Assembly (NCBI GenBank): GCA_032164295.1
Contig: JAJHTX010000002.1
Coordinates: forward strand, 558,001 to 622,000
DNA from: Inonotus obliquus
Lineage: Eukaryota > Basidiomycota > Agaricomycetes > Hymenochaetales > Hymenochaetaceae
Length of the DNA stretch: 64,000 nucleotides
Direction of reading: 5' to 3'
In this document: in pieces, positions 44,751 to 55,297 of the stretch
How positions within the stretch are numbered: the stretch's first letter is position 1
Layout: every line of letters starts with the position of its first letter
Translations under genes and position numbers: made by a program
Notes under the pieces: generated by a model
Databases searched by the model: none
The model's input: the letters and a program-made list of their open reading frames with translations, nothing else
Told to the model about the DNA's origin: nothing

Positions 44751-45482
44751 TCACTTCAATTTCGCATCGATGACTTCCTTCGTTAACCCCTCAGGTCCAT
44801 CTCTAATCTCGATAACCTTCTGAACGTCGACCTATTATCACATCACATCGAAATCACAGCAATCACAGCAATCAGTCACTCGATCAAAACATCACGCAGA
44901 ACAATTACGAAAGACGAGAAGAAAGGATGAAGAGAGAAATGAAGTAACACACCGTATTCTGAAAATCCAGCAAAGCGCTGGCATGCAGAGTGAGGAGACT
45001 CGTCTCTGTCCCCGTAGGCGACCAGTTAATAAGTACAAGTGGATAGTTCGTCCTCCCGTCATCGTATTTGCGTTCGTAGGAGAGTACGACGTATCGTGGA
45101 GCGTTCTCGGGTAGCTCTATCATTCCATCGATCAACCCGGATCGTGAAGGCATAATATCAACATATAATGTTAATACATGTTTTCTATTTCATGCGCAAG
45201 ATGCAAGGACAAATCACAGGTGGCCACGAAAAGGAATAACGAACCTTGAGCTAAATCATCAATACTAATATCATCAAACATCTCATCTTCAACCATCAGG
45301 AGCTGTTTCTTGTCGATCTTTACAACCATAGCTGCGCTTGAGCTTCGTCTACTGAAACGGAATTTACGTAGGGATAGTTTGAGTTCATCGGGGATGTCGA
45401 CCGTTTTGGACTATATGTAATATTGATTCATTGTGAGCCATGAGTTTGTAAATGATATGTTGTAGGGAGTAGGGCTTACCAT
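44751..45482 (-). CDS. Glia maturation factor homologue (ADF-H domain)
   Basis: GMF proteins bind Arp2/3, debranch actin networks and suppress branching; the yeast homologue is Aim7. Four exons on the minus strand (45480-45482, 45245-45410, 44953-45116, 44751-44831) give 137 residues. Blocks: TVDIPDELKLSLRKFRFSRR, AAMVVKIDKKQLLM, ISIDDLAQELPENAPRYVVL, YERKYDDGRTNYPLVLINWSP and QKVIEIRDGPEGLTKEV, all in family order. The first coding exon contains only the ATG; the next base starts a GT donor (gtaagc) and the following exon begins TCCAAAACG. Without this splice the frame would have no start. It is divergent from CBC2 over 219 bp. Confidence 0.92.
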
Positions 45483-45701
45483 CGTGGAAGTAGGAGCTAG
45501 TCAGCGCCCTCCAGATGGAATACTGGACTGGAGATTATGAATCTATGCGGGCACGTGACATCGAATTAGCCAACCAAACCACTTGCTTTATTCTTCCTCG
45601 AGTCGCTACAGCTGTGAGCTGACAGTGGACACGGTGCCTTCTATCTTCACCAACGACATCAATCGGACGACGGAAAGCCACATTGCTACACCTTCAGTAC
45701 A

Positions 45702-46649
45702 ATGGCGCACGTAGTCCCCTCCCTGGACCAACCTTCAAACTATAAGGACTCTCAATCCAAGCTTGAGAGACAGAGACAAGCGGAGATGCTTTTGAGGAGT
45801 AGTACTTTATATGTCAGTCTTTCTCTTTCAAAACTATCATTGCCTATCGCCTCTTTGCTATTTCAAATCGCGTTGTTAATATGTGTACTAGTTTCTGATT
45901 GATACTGACGTTTTTGTCGCGTATAGGTTGGAAATCTAAGTTTTTACACAACTGAGGAACAGATATACGAGTTATTTTCTAAATGTGCGAGTCCGGAGGA
46001 AGGAGGGGGCGTGAAGAGGATTATCATGGGGCTCGATAGGAATACAAGGTACGCCATCTTTCCAACGCTTTCATAAAAAATGCATCAACAACTAAACCAA
46101 ACGTCCTCACACTCACGCTCTCAAGAACACCCTGCGGCTTCTGCTTCGTCGAATACTACACCCATGCCGAAGCTCTCTCCTCTCTCCGCTACATAAGCGG
46201 TACCAAACTAGACGAACGTGTCATCCGCTGCGATCTCGATACCGGTTATCGTGAAGGAAGACAATTCGGCAGAGGACGTTCAGGTGGTCAAGTTCGTGAT
46301 GAGCATCGTACAGATTATGATGCCGGTAGAGGAGGTTGGGGTGCACAAGCACAAGCAGCTAGAATTGAAATGGAGAGAAGGAGGGAGAAGGAGTTGGAAG
46401 GAAGGTATGCTGATGCTCAGGAAGGACCTGGTGCTGTTGCTGGTGGTGGAGAGGAATGGAAAGCTGCTAGTGCTCCTGAGAGGACCAGACAGACGCTTAA
46501 GAGGGGTAGGTCACCTGATGATGAGGATGCTTATGGAGGAGTACGTTCCATCTTTTTCTTTGGAGATTTAGTCGTGAACTGACGCTTGATGCGGCTTTTA
46601 GAGCCAAAGGATGCGCACAGATAATCATGACGAAGTTGAGAGAATGTAA
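45702..46649 (+). CDS. CBC2: Nuclear cap-binding protein subunit 2 (CBP20)
   Basis: CBP20 binds the m7G cap of nascent Pol II transcripts together with CBP80. Four exons (45702-45812, 45927-46048, 46126-46540, 46602-46649) give 231 residues. The RRM has RNP2 [20 protein letters not shown] and RNP1 CGFCFVEYY; the cap-stacking tyrosines are Tyr14 and Tyr37, equivalent to human Tyr20 and Tyr43. The C-terminal cap-pocket segment [20 protein letters not shown] followed by [10 protein letters not shown] is intact. Between RNP2 and RNP1 there is a small insertion (ASPEEGGG) compared with animals. The C-terminal tail after residue 165 is charged and specific to fungi. Confidence 0.96.
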
Positions 46650-47002
46650 ATTATTCTCTTTATCTTCTCTCTTTATTTCCTGTACTTCGCTTCTATTCCT
46701 ATGAGACACCTTCCATTTCCCGAGCATCTAACTAGGGGCAAGCAACACCTCCGAGCGTGAAAGCAAGACGAATGTTTAGATTAAGACGTTCAGTAAAGTA
46801 CTCTGGCTCGTACTAGATACTTGTGTTGCCAAACTTCGGGTAAGAAGAAAGTCATATGCATCCTCCGTACAAATGCATGTGCTTCCTCGGGCGAATTTAA
46901 GCGCACAAGATGTTTCGAAATCGCCGAAAACCCTGACTTTCTCGGTCTACGACGAAGCCATGTCAGCAAAAATAGTTTCCAGCTGGAACGATAAATAAAC
47001 CC
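46650..47002. other. Convergent intergenic region
   Basis: No gene is seen in these 353 bp between two 3' ends. Confidence 0.6.
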
Positions 47003-47906
47003 TCACGTTTCAATCTTAACAACTTCACAATCCGGCTCACCGTTCTTCGCCATCTTCACCAATCCCGCCCTTCTCAAATACAACCTCAAAGCAGGAGCAG
47101 CAATAGTTCCAGGAAGTCCATAAATAACAACATCTTTCCCCTTTGCATTAATCCCTCCTCCAAATCCACATCCGTCGATTACACCTCGTTGAGCAGCATC
47201 TTTTATACCTTGTAAACCTCTACGTCTTTGAAGTTGTTGTCGGATGTGCCTTGCGGAGGAGGGAAAGGCTTGGATGGGGAGTGTGGACATTAGAGGAAGT
47301 GTTGCGGATTTATGGTTGGCTTTCGTGGCAGTAGCGTCTGAAGAAGGGGAGGGAGAGGGAAGGAGGTATCGTAAAACGAGTCTGGTGAAAAAACTGGATG
47401 TGAGGGTTACGACTGCGCGTCCCGTTGGAATGAAGCGGTTGTAATCCAGTTGGGCTTCATATCATCACATTCATAATTGGTTTCGTTTCATTCGTGTTTT
47501 ACACAAAAAAGCGGTACAGACGAAGAACTCATGAGTAAAGGACCCGTACGAACAAAGAACAATGCTAAAAAACTCACCACTAGCAATATTACTCAACAAC
47601 CCTTCATCTTTAACATTCTGCCTCACAAACCTCAACACATCCGCAGGAGTCGCCGACCTCGGTATACCACGTAATTGAATATACTTCCGTTCGTCCTCGT
47701 CAGACTTTTCCGTATTTCTACCTAACGATGATGAAACTTGAATCGAATCCAGGTCATAAAGGTACGAAAGGAAAAAAAAGGTGAGTTGTGTGCGTCTTGC
47801 TTTCATCGTATTGGAAGAGATACTTACCTTTTTGACGCCCTACGCATGATTGTGATATACATCGACGAGATAGTTTCTGTGGTGCTGCACGCTTAATGTG
47901 GTTCAT
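47003..47906 (-). CDS. Putative mitochondrial RRM-type RNA-binding protein
   Basis: Function is not recognised at family level. Three exons on the minus strand (47828-47906, 47578-47736, 47003-47454) give 229 residues. The N-terminus MNHIKRAAPQKLSRRC is basic and free of acidic residues, like a mitochondrial presequence. Residues about 44-90 (KYIQLRGIPRSATPADVLRF, then FVRQNVKD) look like the first strand and helix of an RNA recognition motif, and about 185-215 (KDVVIYGLPGTIAAPALRLY, then LRRAGLVKM) like a second. The start was chosen because only this ATG joins exon 2 in phase. The two motifs lack canonical aromatic RNP residues, so RNA binding is an inference. Downstream it is 3' to 3' with CBC2. 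Confidence 0.7.
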
Positions 47907-48550
47907 CTCCGGTCGGAGAGAGAGTCTCTGACGGACGGACGGCGCTGAACGTGATAACTTTCTTGAGCGAGGCGTCGATCTTTGTCGATCAATTCTAAGT
48001 ATCTCTATATATAGACACCCTTAGACACTTTGTAAGCTTATATTATTATTATTATCTAGCTTATGCGTGATTCATCACTATATGTAGTGGCTTGTACATG
48101 TCGTGTTTTAGATTATTCAATAGAGTACTGCTGCTCGAAGAAAGTGCCAAAGGTAGAGGCGCAGAAGCGCAATGCTTCATGATAATCACCTATCCCGTTC
48201 TTCAATCCATCAGGAAGCAGAAGGATTCGCGAGGGCATCAGACGCGTCAGTGTGGACCTCAGAGTCTGCTCCCCTGATTGGTCACTATTGTCGGGCTCAT
48301 TAAACGACTTATCCTCGAGATCATACCCGTGTTTCGAAAGGTCGATCGGTTGGGTGGTGTCATACTACTCGGACGAAGGTCGGTCGCTTTGATCCTCCAA
48401 CGAGCTGCAGGAGTCTCTTGCCGAGTCACCACCGAGATTATCAGTATCGTTGTCGCATGCGTTCGAATCTTCACTTGAATCCCCCTCAACCTACATAGGA
48501 TGAGGGTAGTCAGTTGAATAAGCACCGATAATGAAAAGTGAAGGACGGTC
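47907..48550. other. Intergenic region with a possible alternative 3' exon
   Basis: No independent gene is seen. A minus-strand segment at 48259-48490 could be a further exon of the membrane-protein gene that ends at 48551: one phase gives a basic 3' part, another gives an acidic one, but the natural splice does not reach the acidic frame. TATATATAG near 48006 and a tta repeat near 48041-48054 are present. Confidence 0.45.
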
Positions 48551-49595
48551 TTACTTCTCTCTCCTCAGTAATTCGGTTCGGATGAGCACCGAGACGGTGA
48601 AAATTCCATCTGCCGGCGAATAGGGGTCTCCTTCCCGAGTCCGCCAGTCAAGGGCCTTGTCAGCCGCAGAATCGCACCTGTCTTCCGTATAGAATTCGGT
48701 TGTTTCTCGTCGTCCGAAGCTCTCGAGAAAACGTCTTATGGATTCAAGCCGTGATTGATGCGCTCTCGAGATGAAAGGTGCTTCAAACAAAGAGGATTGG
48801 GCATGGATACGTTTATGTGGGGGAACGTACAAGGAAGACCCGAGAAGCTGCGCAATTTCTCTGTCGTCCATCTTCCCTGGCGGTGCTTTGTCATCGACGG
48901 GGGTATCTTCCAGAGCTCCAGGAACATAGCAATCAGTTGAGCGTGCAGACTCGACCATATCCGGATCTTCTTCACGTTCAGCGAGACTAGTGTCAGGCTT
49001 GACGACACAGGCCATTTGCAAAGCTTTTCCGAATAATTGAGAGCGTACAGGGACATAAGCCGTTTCGGGGCTTGGGGAGCCTGAACGCAATTTGAACGGG
49101 CCCGTCGCTTCGCATGGCTGCTTCCAAAGGACCCGATAATATTGATGGAGCAAGCCTAGAAGCAGGCCAAGGAGCAAGAGAACTAATTCTTCCATGAGAT
49201 AGAGGACGGAAGTCCCGCTAGATTCACTTGTATCACCCTGAGTGAGATAACTCTTGCGCGTGTGCCATGGGAGAGCCTGTCTCCAATGGCAGAGGAAGTA
49301 TTGGGGTAGCTTTGACAGTCGTCGACTTGGTTACGGAGAAGGGTTCAAGGCCACCAAGCGCTATGGTAGTCGTTTCAAATACTATAGAGTGAAAGGCTTG
49401 GGTGGGTGCGTCTTTGTCGACTCTGAGGTAGTGGACAATTGGGGCTTCGTCGAAGTTGCCCAAAGCGAATATTTGGTGCCTACATCCCAGGAAAGAGGCT
49501 TGCCAAATTCAACGGCAGCATAAAGTACGTTACAAGAAAATCAAGAGCAACACTGGGAATGATTTTGCCTGGCGACTGATTATGGCTAGATTCAT
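48551..49595 (-). CDS. Small predicted type I membrane protein, unknown function
   Basis: I do not recognise this family. Three exons on the minus strand (49534-49595, 49317-49479, 48551-49237) give 303 residues with all phases closing. The first exon codes a likely signal peptide (MNLAIISRQAKSFPVLLLIF then L). A short outer part of about 65 residues follows (LGNFDEAPIVHYLRVDKDAP, then TTTIALGGLEPFSVTK, then SESSGT). One membrane segment spans about residues 86-105 (VLYLMEELVLLLLGLLLGLL). The cytosolic part is about 195 residues and charged. If exons 1 and 2 are wrong, the minimal frame starts at 49195 and keeps only the membrane and cytosolic parts. A longer C-terminus through 48490 is possible. 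It is divergent from SNRNP27 over 245 bp. Confidence 0.6.
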
Positions 49596-49840
49596 GAAGG
49601 ACAGAATTACTAAGAAGGACCGTTGTACTGTAGAAGATAGGACCGACTCCGAAGCAAATAGACCAACTTTGAATACCAGATTATTAGATGTTGCCATACA
49701 GTTTCACAGGCACACGGAGTAAGACCTCAGAGGAAATGCATGGGTGTCTCTTGGATTAAGTAGAGCAGAGACGCGCACGTGACTCCGCTTTGACCAAGAG
49801 CGACTCGTGTTAAACTTCGCCCACAACAATCTTGCCCGCC

Positions 49841-50729
49841 ATGTCTTCTCGGGATGACAGACGTAAAAGGGAAAGGAGCTGGGAGCGTGATGATCGTGAT
49901 AGGGCAAGAGACAGAGGTGGGCTCAGAGACAGAGATCGTGATAGAGACAGGGAAAGGGAAAGGGATAGAGAACGAGACAAGGATCGTGGGCGAGATAGAA
50001 AGGGAGAACGTGACGGACGAAGAAGTAGATCAAAGAGTCCCGTAAGAAGAGGTGGTGCGCGAGACCGAAGAGGTACTGCTATTCCTTTCGACACGATAAT
50101 GTTTGTTACTGACTGTGATCATGTAGATTATGGTCGGGACAGATACGAAGATCGACGAGACAAAGACAGGGATAGATACAGAGAACGGGATAGAGACAGG
50201 CTTGAAGATCGTAGACCCAGAGAGGATAAGGAGGCTCGCCGAGATCGCGCAGACGACGCTAAACCTCCTCCGCGAGACCGCGAACGAGACCGTACTGAGC
50301 GCGAGGGTGTACCACCACCACGTTCAGGTCCTTCGCAATCTGTCGCAAATGGCTCTACTTTCAAACGTCCAAACTTGGATCCTGATTATGACAGTAGAGA
50401 GGAAGGCGAAGAACACGAAGATGGTGAGCCGATGGATGCAGAGAATGATGAAGAAGCCGCTATGAGAGCTATGATGGGCTTTGGGGGCTTTGATTCAACA
50501 AAGGTCAGTTCTTGACCTCCTGGCCTCGGTTGTGATTTACTAACATCGTTTGTTGATAGGGAAAACCCGTTGTCGGAAATGAAGAAGGCTCTGTGAACAT
50601 CAAAAAGACGCGAACATGGCGTCAGTACATGAATCGGTACGTGTCGATTTCTCACAACGTTTTGTCCATTGATCGACATCTATTCGCAGTCGTGGAGGAT
50701 TTAACAGGCCTCTAGACAAGATCAAGTAA
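49841..50729 (+). CDS. U4/U6.U5 tri-snRNP 27-kDa protein (SNRNP27)
   Basis: SNRNP27 is a tri-snRNP component that influences 5' splice-site choice. Four exons (49841-50072, 50127-50503, 50560-50636, 50690-50729) give 241 residues. The N-terminal 150 residues are almost entirely Arg, Asp, Glu and Ser dipeptides (RDRDRDRERERDRERD), a degenerate RS-like domain. The conserved C-terminal domain has AAMRAMMGFGGFDSTKGKPV, KTRTWRQYMNRRGGFNRPL and the end DKIK. The last two exons are 77 and 40 nt. The start is the first ATG; antisense frames through the repeat are shadows. This window also codes U6, its partner RNA, but at the far end. Confidence 0.93.
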
Positions 50730-51485
50730 TTATTGGTCTTATTCTCGCAAAGTCTGATCGCCATGTTGTCCAAGTTGAGTGGAGACTTGTACTCCTTCTT
50801 CAGAGTGGGTTGATGTACCATGTTCAAGACTTTATATATTGTTCCTGCTGAATATGTGGCGCAGAATAAGAATGCCATCTATCGATTCTCACCACCTCCG
50901 ACCATGTAGTAAGTGTCAGAGGATCAGGTCTGATTTGGAGTCATTTCTCTAAAGTATTAGCCAACGTTTTTGTCTAGATGGACTAACCAGATTCTCCAGC
51001 GTCTACAGCCAGGGGTCTCTATAAAGTATGTACATTCTCCAGTACCATTGCACAGGTGCGCGTTATCCTTTGCCACGGAGATATGGGTGTATACCGGTCC
51101 CCTTAGATCCAGGAGGGACGGTACTTTACGGATAACTAGGGGATACCACTTCGCGTGAATTGTACTTTCAGGCAAAGTACGCATGAATACCTTGTGTATT
51201 GGACCCGATGCCTATTTCCTTTGCGAAGTCGAGCATCTCTGACTGAACAAAGTTGCGACGGGAGCAGACACCGACTTATCACCACTAATGCATGCCTATT
51301 TCCTAAGTGTACTTAGAAGTGTGTCAACTTTGCTCTGTTAAAGATAGCGTAAAAGGAGACAAAAGTTTGAGAAAAAATAATAGTGTGGTGCCCGTTCTTG
51401 GATTGAATACCATATAGCAAATGAGGTCACGTCCTTGATCTTCTCTCACTACCACCATCCTCCTTGCCGAACTCAATCGCCTCCA
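50730..51485. other. Intergenic region, SNRNP27 to NMT1
   Basis: No gene is seen in these 756 bp. Frames at 50957-51184 on either strand have no recognisable motif. A CT-rich leader precedes the NMT1 start. Confidence 0.55.
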
Positions 51486-53688
51486 ATGGCCCCAGAAAAA
51501 GTAAAAGCAGAAGAAATAATCGATACAACACAAGATCTGGAAGCCAACGGGGTCGATCATGATTCAGAAAGTGACGCTGAGGATGCCGCTCTACCAGGGC
51601 CAGGAGACAACATCGACACTCCCGGCGCCAGTACCTCCTCTGGATCTTCTCAAAACAAGAAGAAAAAGAAGAAGAAATCCAAAGCGTCTAAAGTTCTCAA
51701 TGCGTTGAAGCCAGGACAGAAAGAGATCCCTCAGTCTATTGTGGATAAGGTCATGGAGAGGGTACGTCAGGAGCATGGAGATGCACCTGGGACGGATGAG
51801 GAGACCGTGAGGAAGACGCTGGAGCAGTTGAAGATTATGGATGTTATAGAGGGTAAGGCTGGTATTGCTGGGAAGGGTAAAAAAGATATGGGAACGCATA
51901 AGGTACGTCTTATTATACTCGTGTTCACTCAGTTCTGACGACCATGTGTATGCACTGTACAGTTTTGGGGAACTCAACCGGTTCCTCAGCCTGGTTAGCT
52001 CAGAGCTCCTCCACACCACTGTAATGCTGATCTTGTGATCCGTCAGGCGAAGGACCACCTCAAGAGGATGGATACATCGAACCGTCTGTCCCTCCCGAAC
52101 AGGTTCGACAAGAACCTTACCCTCTTCCCAAAGAATTTGAATGGGTGTTCGTCGACCTCAACGATCCCAACCAAGTGAGTTTGTCTCTCCTCCTGACATA
52201 GAATTCCTCTAAGTTTCACTGCGCCCGCCCAGACCAAAGAGCTATACGACCTGTTGAGTTTGAACTACGTCGAGGACGACCACGCTACGTTCCGGTTCCA
52301 GTACACTGCCGAGTTCTTGGAATGGTGAGTATAATTTCTGTCGTGTCAGAATTATCAACGCTGATGTTTGAGACATTCGCAAAGGGCTCTTAAGCCTCCG
52401 GGTTATCATAAAGAGTGGCATGTCGGTGTACGGGTTAAGTCGAATAAGAAGCTCGTTGGGTTCATCTCTGGAGTTCCTATCACTCTGCGCGTTCGTGGCA
52501 TGTGAGCATATATCGTTCCTTCGTTCCCTTTAGCTTGCGGACGATAAAATTTTGCGCATATAGCGCCTTCCATGCGAGCGAGATCAACTATCTCTGTGTC
52601 CACAAGAAACTTCGGTCAAAGCGCCTTGCACCCGTCTTGATCAAGGAAGTAACGCGACAATGCCATCTTAAAGGAATCTTCCAAGCGATTTATACGGTGG
52701 GAATGGTGCTACCTACTCCTGTCTCTACATGCAGGTAAATCGTATTATTTCAAATACTCCATCACACCAATGACTTTATTGTTCCGATCTATCTTCAAGG
52801 TACTTCCACCGCACAATCAACGTCTCCAAGCTGGTCGAAGTTGGATTCACGTACATCCCACGCAACATGACGCTCGCACGTATGGCACGTCTACACAAAC
52901 TCCCTACAACACCTCATCTCGCAACTCCCGCCGGTGGTTTACGCGAAATGCAAGAGAAAGATATGCCTCAAGTCGGCGCTCTTTATACCAGATACATGGA
53001 AAGATTTACGATGATACCTATCATGTCGTTGGAGGAGTTGAAACATCAGTTTTTGAGTGGTCTTGGTGTTCCTGGCACGAATCCGGAAGGCTGGCAGGGT
53101 AGAAGGGAGAAGCAAGTTTTTTGGGCTTATGTTATTGAGGTAAGTCATCCCCAAATCCACCACACCTCTTTCTTTCTTTCCCTGAGAGCCAGTCCTGACA
53201 TTCACCCTCTTTTCTTTCTTCACAGAACCCACAGACCCACAAAATCACCGACTTCTTCACATTCTACTCTCTCCCCTCCACAATAATGCAAAGTCCCAAA
53301 CACAGCCTTCTCGAAGCCGCTTATCTCTTCTACTACGCTACGGACGTAGCATTTCAAGAAAATTCAGAAGAAGATGGGAGGTTGAAAAAACGATTGCAAG
53401 AAATTATTAGTGATGCATTGATTATCGCTGGTGGAGCTGGGTTTGATGTGTTTAATGCTTTGTCGTTGATGGATAATTATCAGTTTATGTCTGATTTGAA
53501 GGCAAGTGGCTTATCTATTTGATTTGTTATTCGATGGTGCCATGCTGATATCGACTGGTCGATAGTTCGGACAGGGAGATGGCTTACTGAATTTTTATTT
53601 GTATAACTGGCGTACGGCACCGTTGGCGGGCATGGTTGAAGTAGGTGGAGTACCAGCCGGGAAGGGTATTGGTGTAGTGATGTTATAG
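51486..53688 (+). CDS. NMT1: Glycylpeptide N-tetradecanoyltransferase (N-myristoyltransferase)
   Basis: NMT transfers myristate from myristoyl-CoA to N-terminal glycines of proteins. Nine exons (51486-51902, 51963-51993, 52047-52174, 52233-52324, 52385-52501, 52564-52734, 52800-53139, 53226-53501, 53566-53688) give 564 residues. A charged N-terminus with a lysine run ([12 protein letters not shown], ribosome-binding in other NMTs) leads into [115 protein letters not shown] and [19 protein letters not shown]. The terminus GIGVVML ends where the C-terminal carboxylate acts as catalytic base. The intron after SDLK has a GC donor (gcaagt at 53502). Confidence 0.96.
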
Positions 53689-53794
53689 TGCTTCGTATCA
53701 TCTTGTCAAGAAATCTCCATGGTATATGTATAAACACGTCAATTACCACCAGAATCAACCTCATCAAATGAGATCAATTTCTACTTCACTACAT

Positions 53795-55150
53795 TTACTC
53801 CCTAGGCGCAAAAGGACTCGTGACCCTCTTACTGGGGGCTTCAACAACCCTCGGAAAGCCCTCCGCCATCTCTTTAGTTCCAGCAGGGAACGGTAACCCA
53901 ACAACACCTTTAGGTAAAACCTTGTCATCTAAACCTTTATTATAATTAGCTAAAGCTAATTGTTGTAAATGTTTTTTTGCGTCTCGGATTAGGATGTGAG
54001 CGTCGTCGAAACCGGGGATACAACCTTTGATGAAGATTAAGTCGAGGGAAGTGTCGATTCGGACTACGAGAAGGTTTTGTTGAGTTGTACGTTTTCCGCC
54101 CATTCTACCTGGCATTTTTTTACCTGGCCAGACTCGACCTGGGTCCTAAGAAAGAAACGAATGAACGAGCAATTAGCAAATAGCATACAGTTTCTTTCAA
54201 TAATAAGGGAATCATACTTGGTGTCCACCTGTTGCTCCCATCTTGCGATGTGAGACGGAGACACCGTGACTTGCTCGTAAGCCACGGAAACCCCATCGTT
54301 TCATTCCTCCTTGGAAGCCCTTTCCCAAGCTATGAAGAAAGTATGAGAAGTTGTGTACGAGAACTTTATAAAAGCGTGAACACTCACGAGTTTGCGATGA
54401 CGTCTACGTATTGTCCAGGGACAAAATGGAATGCAGAGAGTGTTGTTCCTTCAGCCCCAATCGAGAAGAAAGAAGCATCAGTCCATCTCACTCAACGACG
54501 CACAGAAATCGAACTCACCAACAGGAACATGCGCATCAGGTGTAACAGGGAACTCCTTCACAATATACTTCGATGGTACACCTGCTCTTCTAAAATGTCC
54601 TCTCATAGCATTATCCGTCGTCCTGCCCGGTCGATCCGATGCGCCTACTTGGACAGCATGGTATTCGGTTTGGTCTTTTCGGACTGTTCGAATGTTTGCT
54701 GTTACTTGGCAATTTTCGAGCTACATTGCGTTTTATTTTCCAGATTCCGTATTGTCAGCACACAGGATTGAAAGAGGAGGAAGTATTACAGGGGTAGAAT
54801 GGATAAAACGGACAAATGGGAAGTGAAGTGGGGGGGGAGGAGAGGGAAGAAATGGATAAGACGACGAATCAACGAACCTGGAGAATTGTGACAGGAAACT
54901 TCGCGCCATGTTGATCCCACATAGCAGTCATACCTCGTTTCCGAGCAATAACGCCCGTTCTAACAGACTGAGGTGTCCATTTACTCGTCGAGCCCTCTCC
55001 TGGTGTTTGTCCTCCTTGGGATTGCGAGTGTGAGGATTGAACAGGCGAAGCAAGTGCTATTCGAGACGAGTGCAGGAGCCTTTGAGGTTGAGTATGAGAA
55101 GGTAAAGGAGAGGATATGGACTTTCTTAGTGCATTCCAGAGGGATTGCAT
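53795..55150 (-). CDS. Mitochondrial large-subunit ribosomal protein uL3m
   Basis: uL3m binds near the peptidyl-transferase region of the mitoribosome. Five exons on the minus strand (54878-55150, 54519-54720, 54388-54448, 54218-54329, 53795-54145) give 332 residues. The N-terminus [20 protein letters not shown] is a typical basic mitochondrial presequence. Family blocks: [101 protein letters not shown], the [20 protein letters not shown] loop that reaches the catalytic centre, and LLVVRID. It is divergent from PPP4R2 over 147 bp and 3' to 3' with NMT1 over 106 bp. Confidence 0.95.
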
Positions 55151-55297
55151 TGCTCGTGAAGGAGTTTGAGGGACGAGGATGGGAAACTGCGCGTAGGGGA
55201 AGAGAAATATCGTGAGAAACGCTTGCCTAAAACGCGCTCAAGTTCAGTTAGACGCGTGCATGCCAGACACAAATCTTTGTTCATCTCCTCAACAAGA

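Noticed and set aside
48259..48490. Acidic C-terminal exon for the membrane protein
   Set aside because: The attractive acidic reading frame is not in phase with the only donor and acceptor available; the frame that is in phase looks non-coding.
49254..49523. Plus-strand open frame of 89 codons
   Set aside because: It is antisense to the exons of the membrane-protein gene, which have proper splice sites and a signal peptide; no motif in the plus-strand frame.
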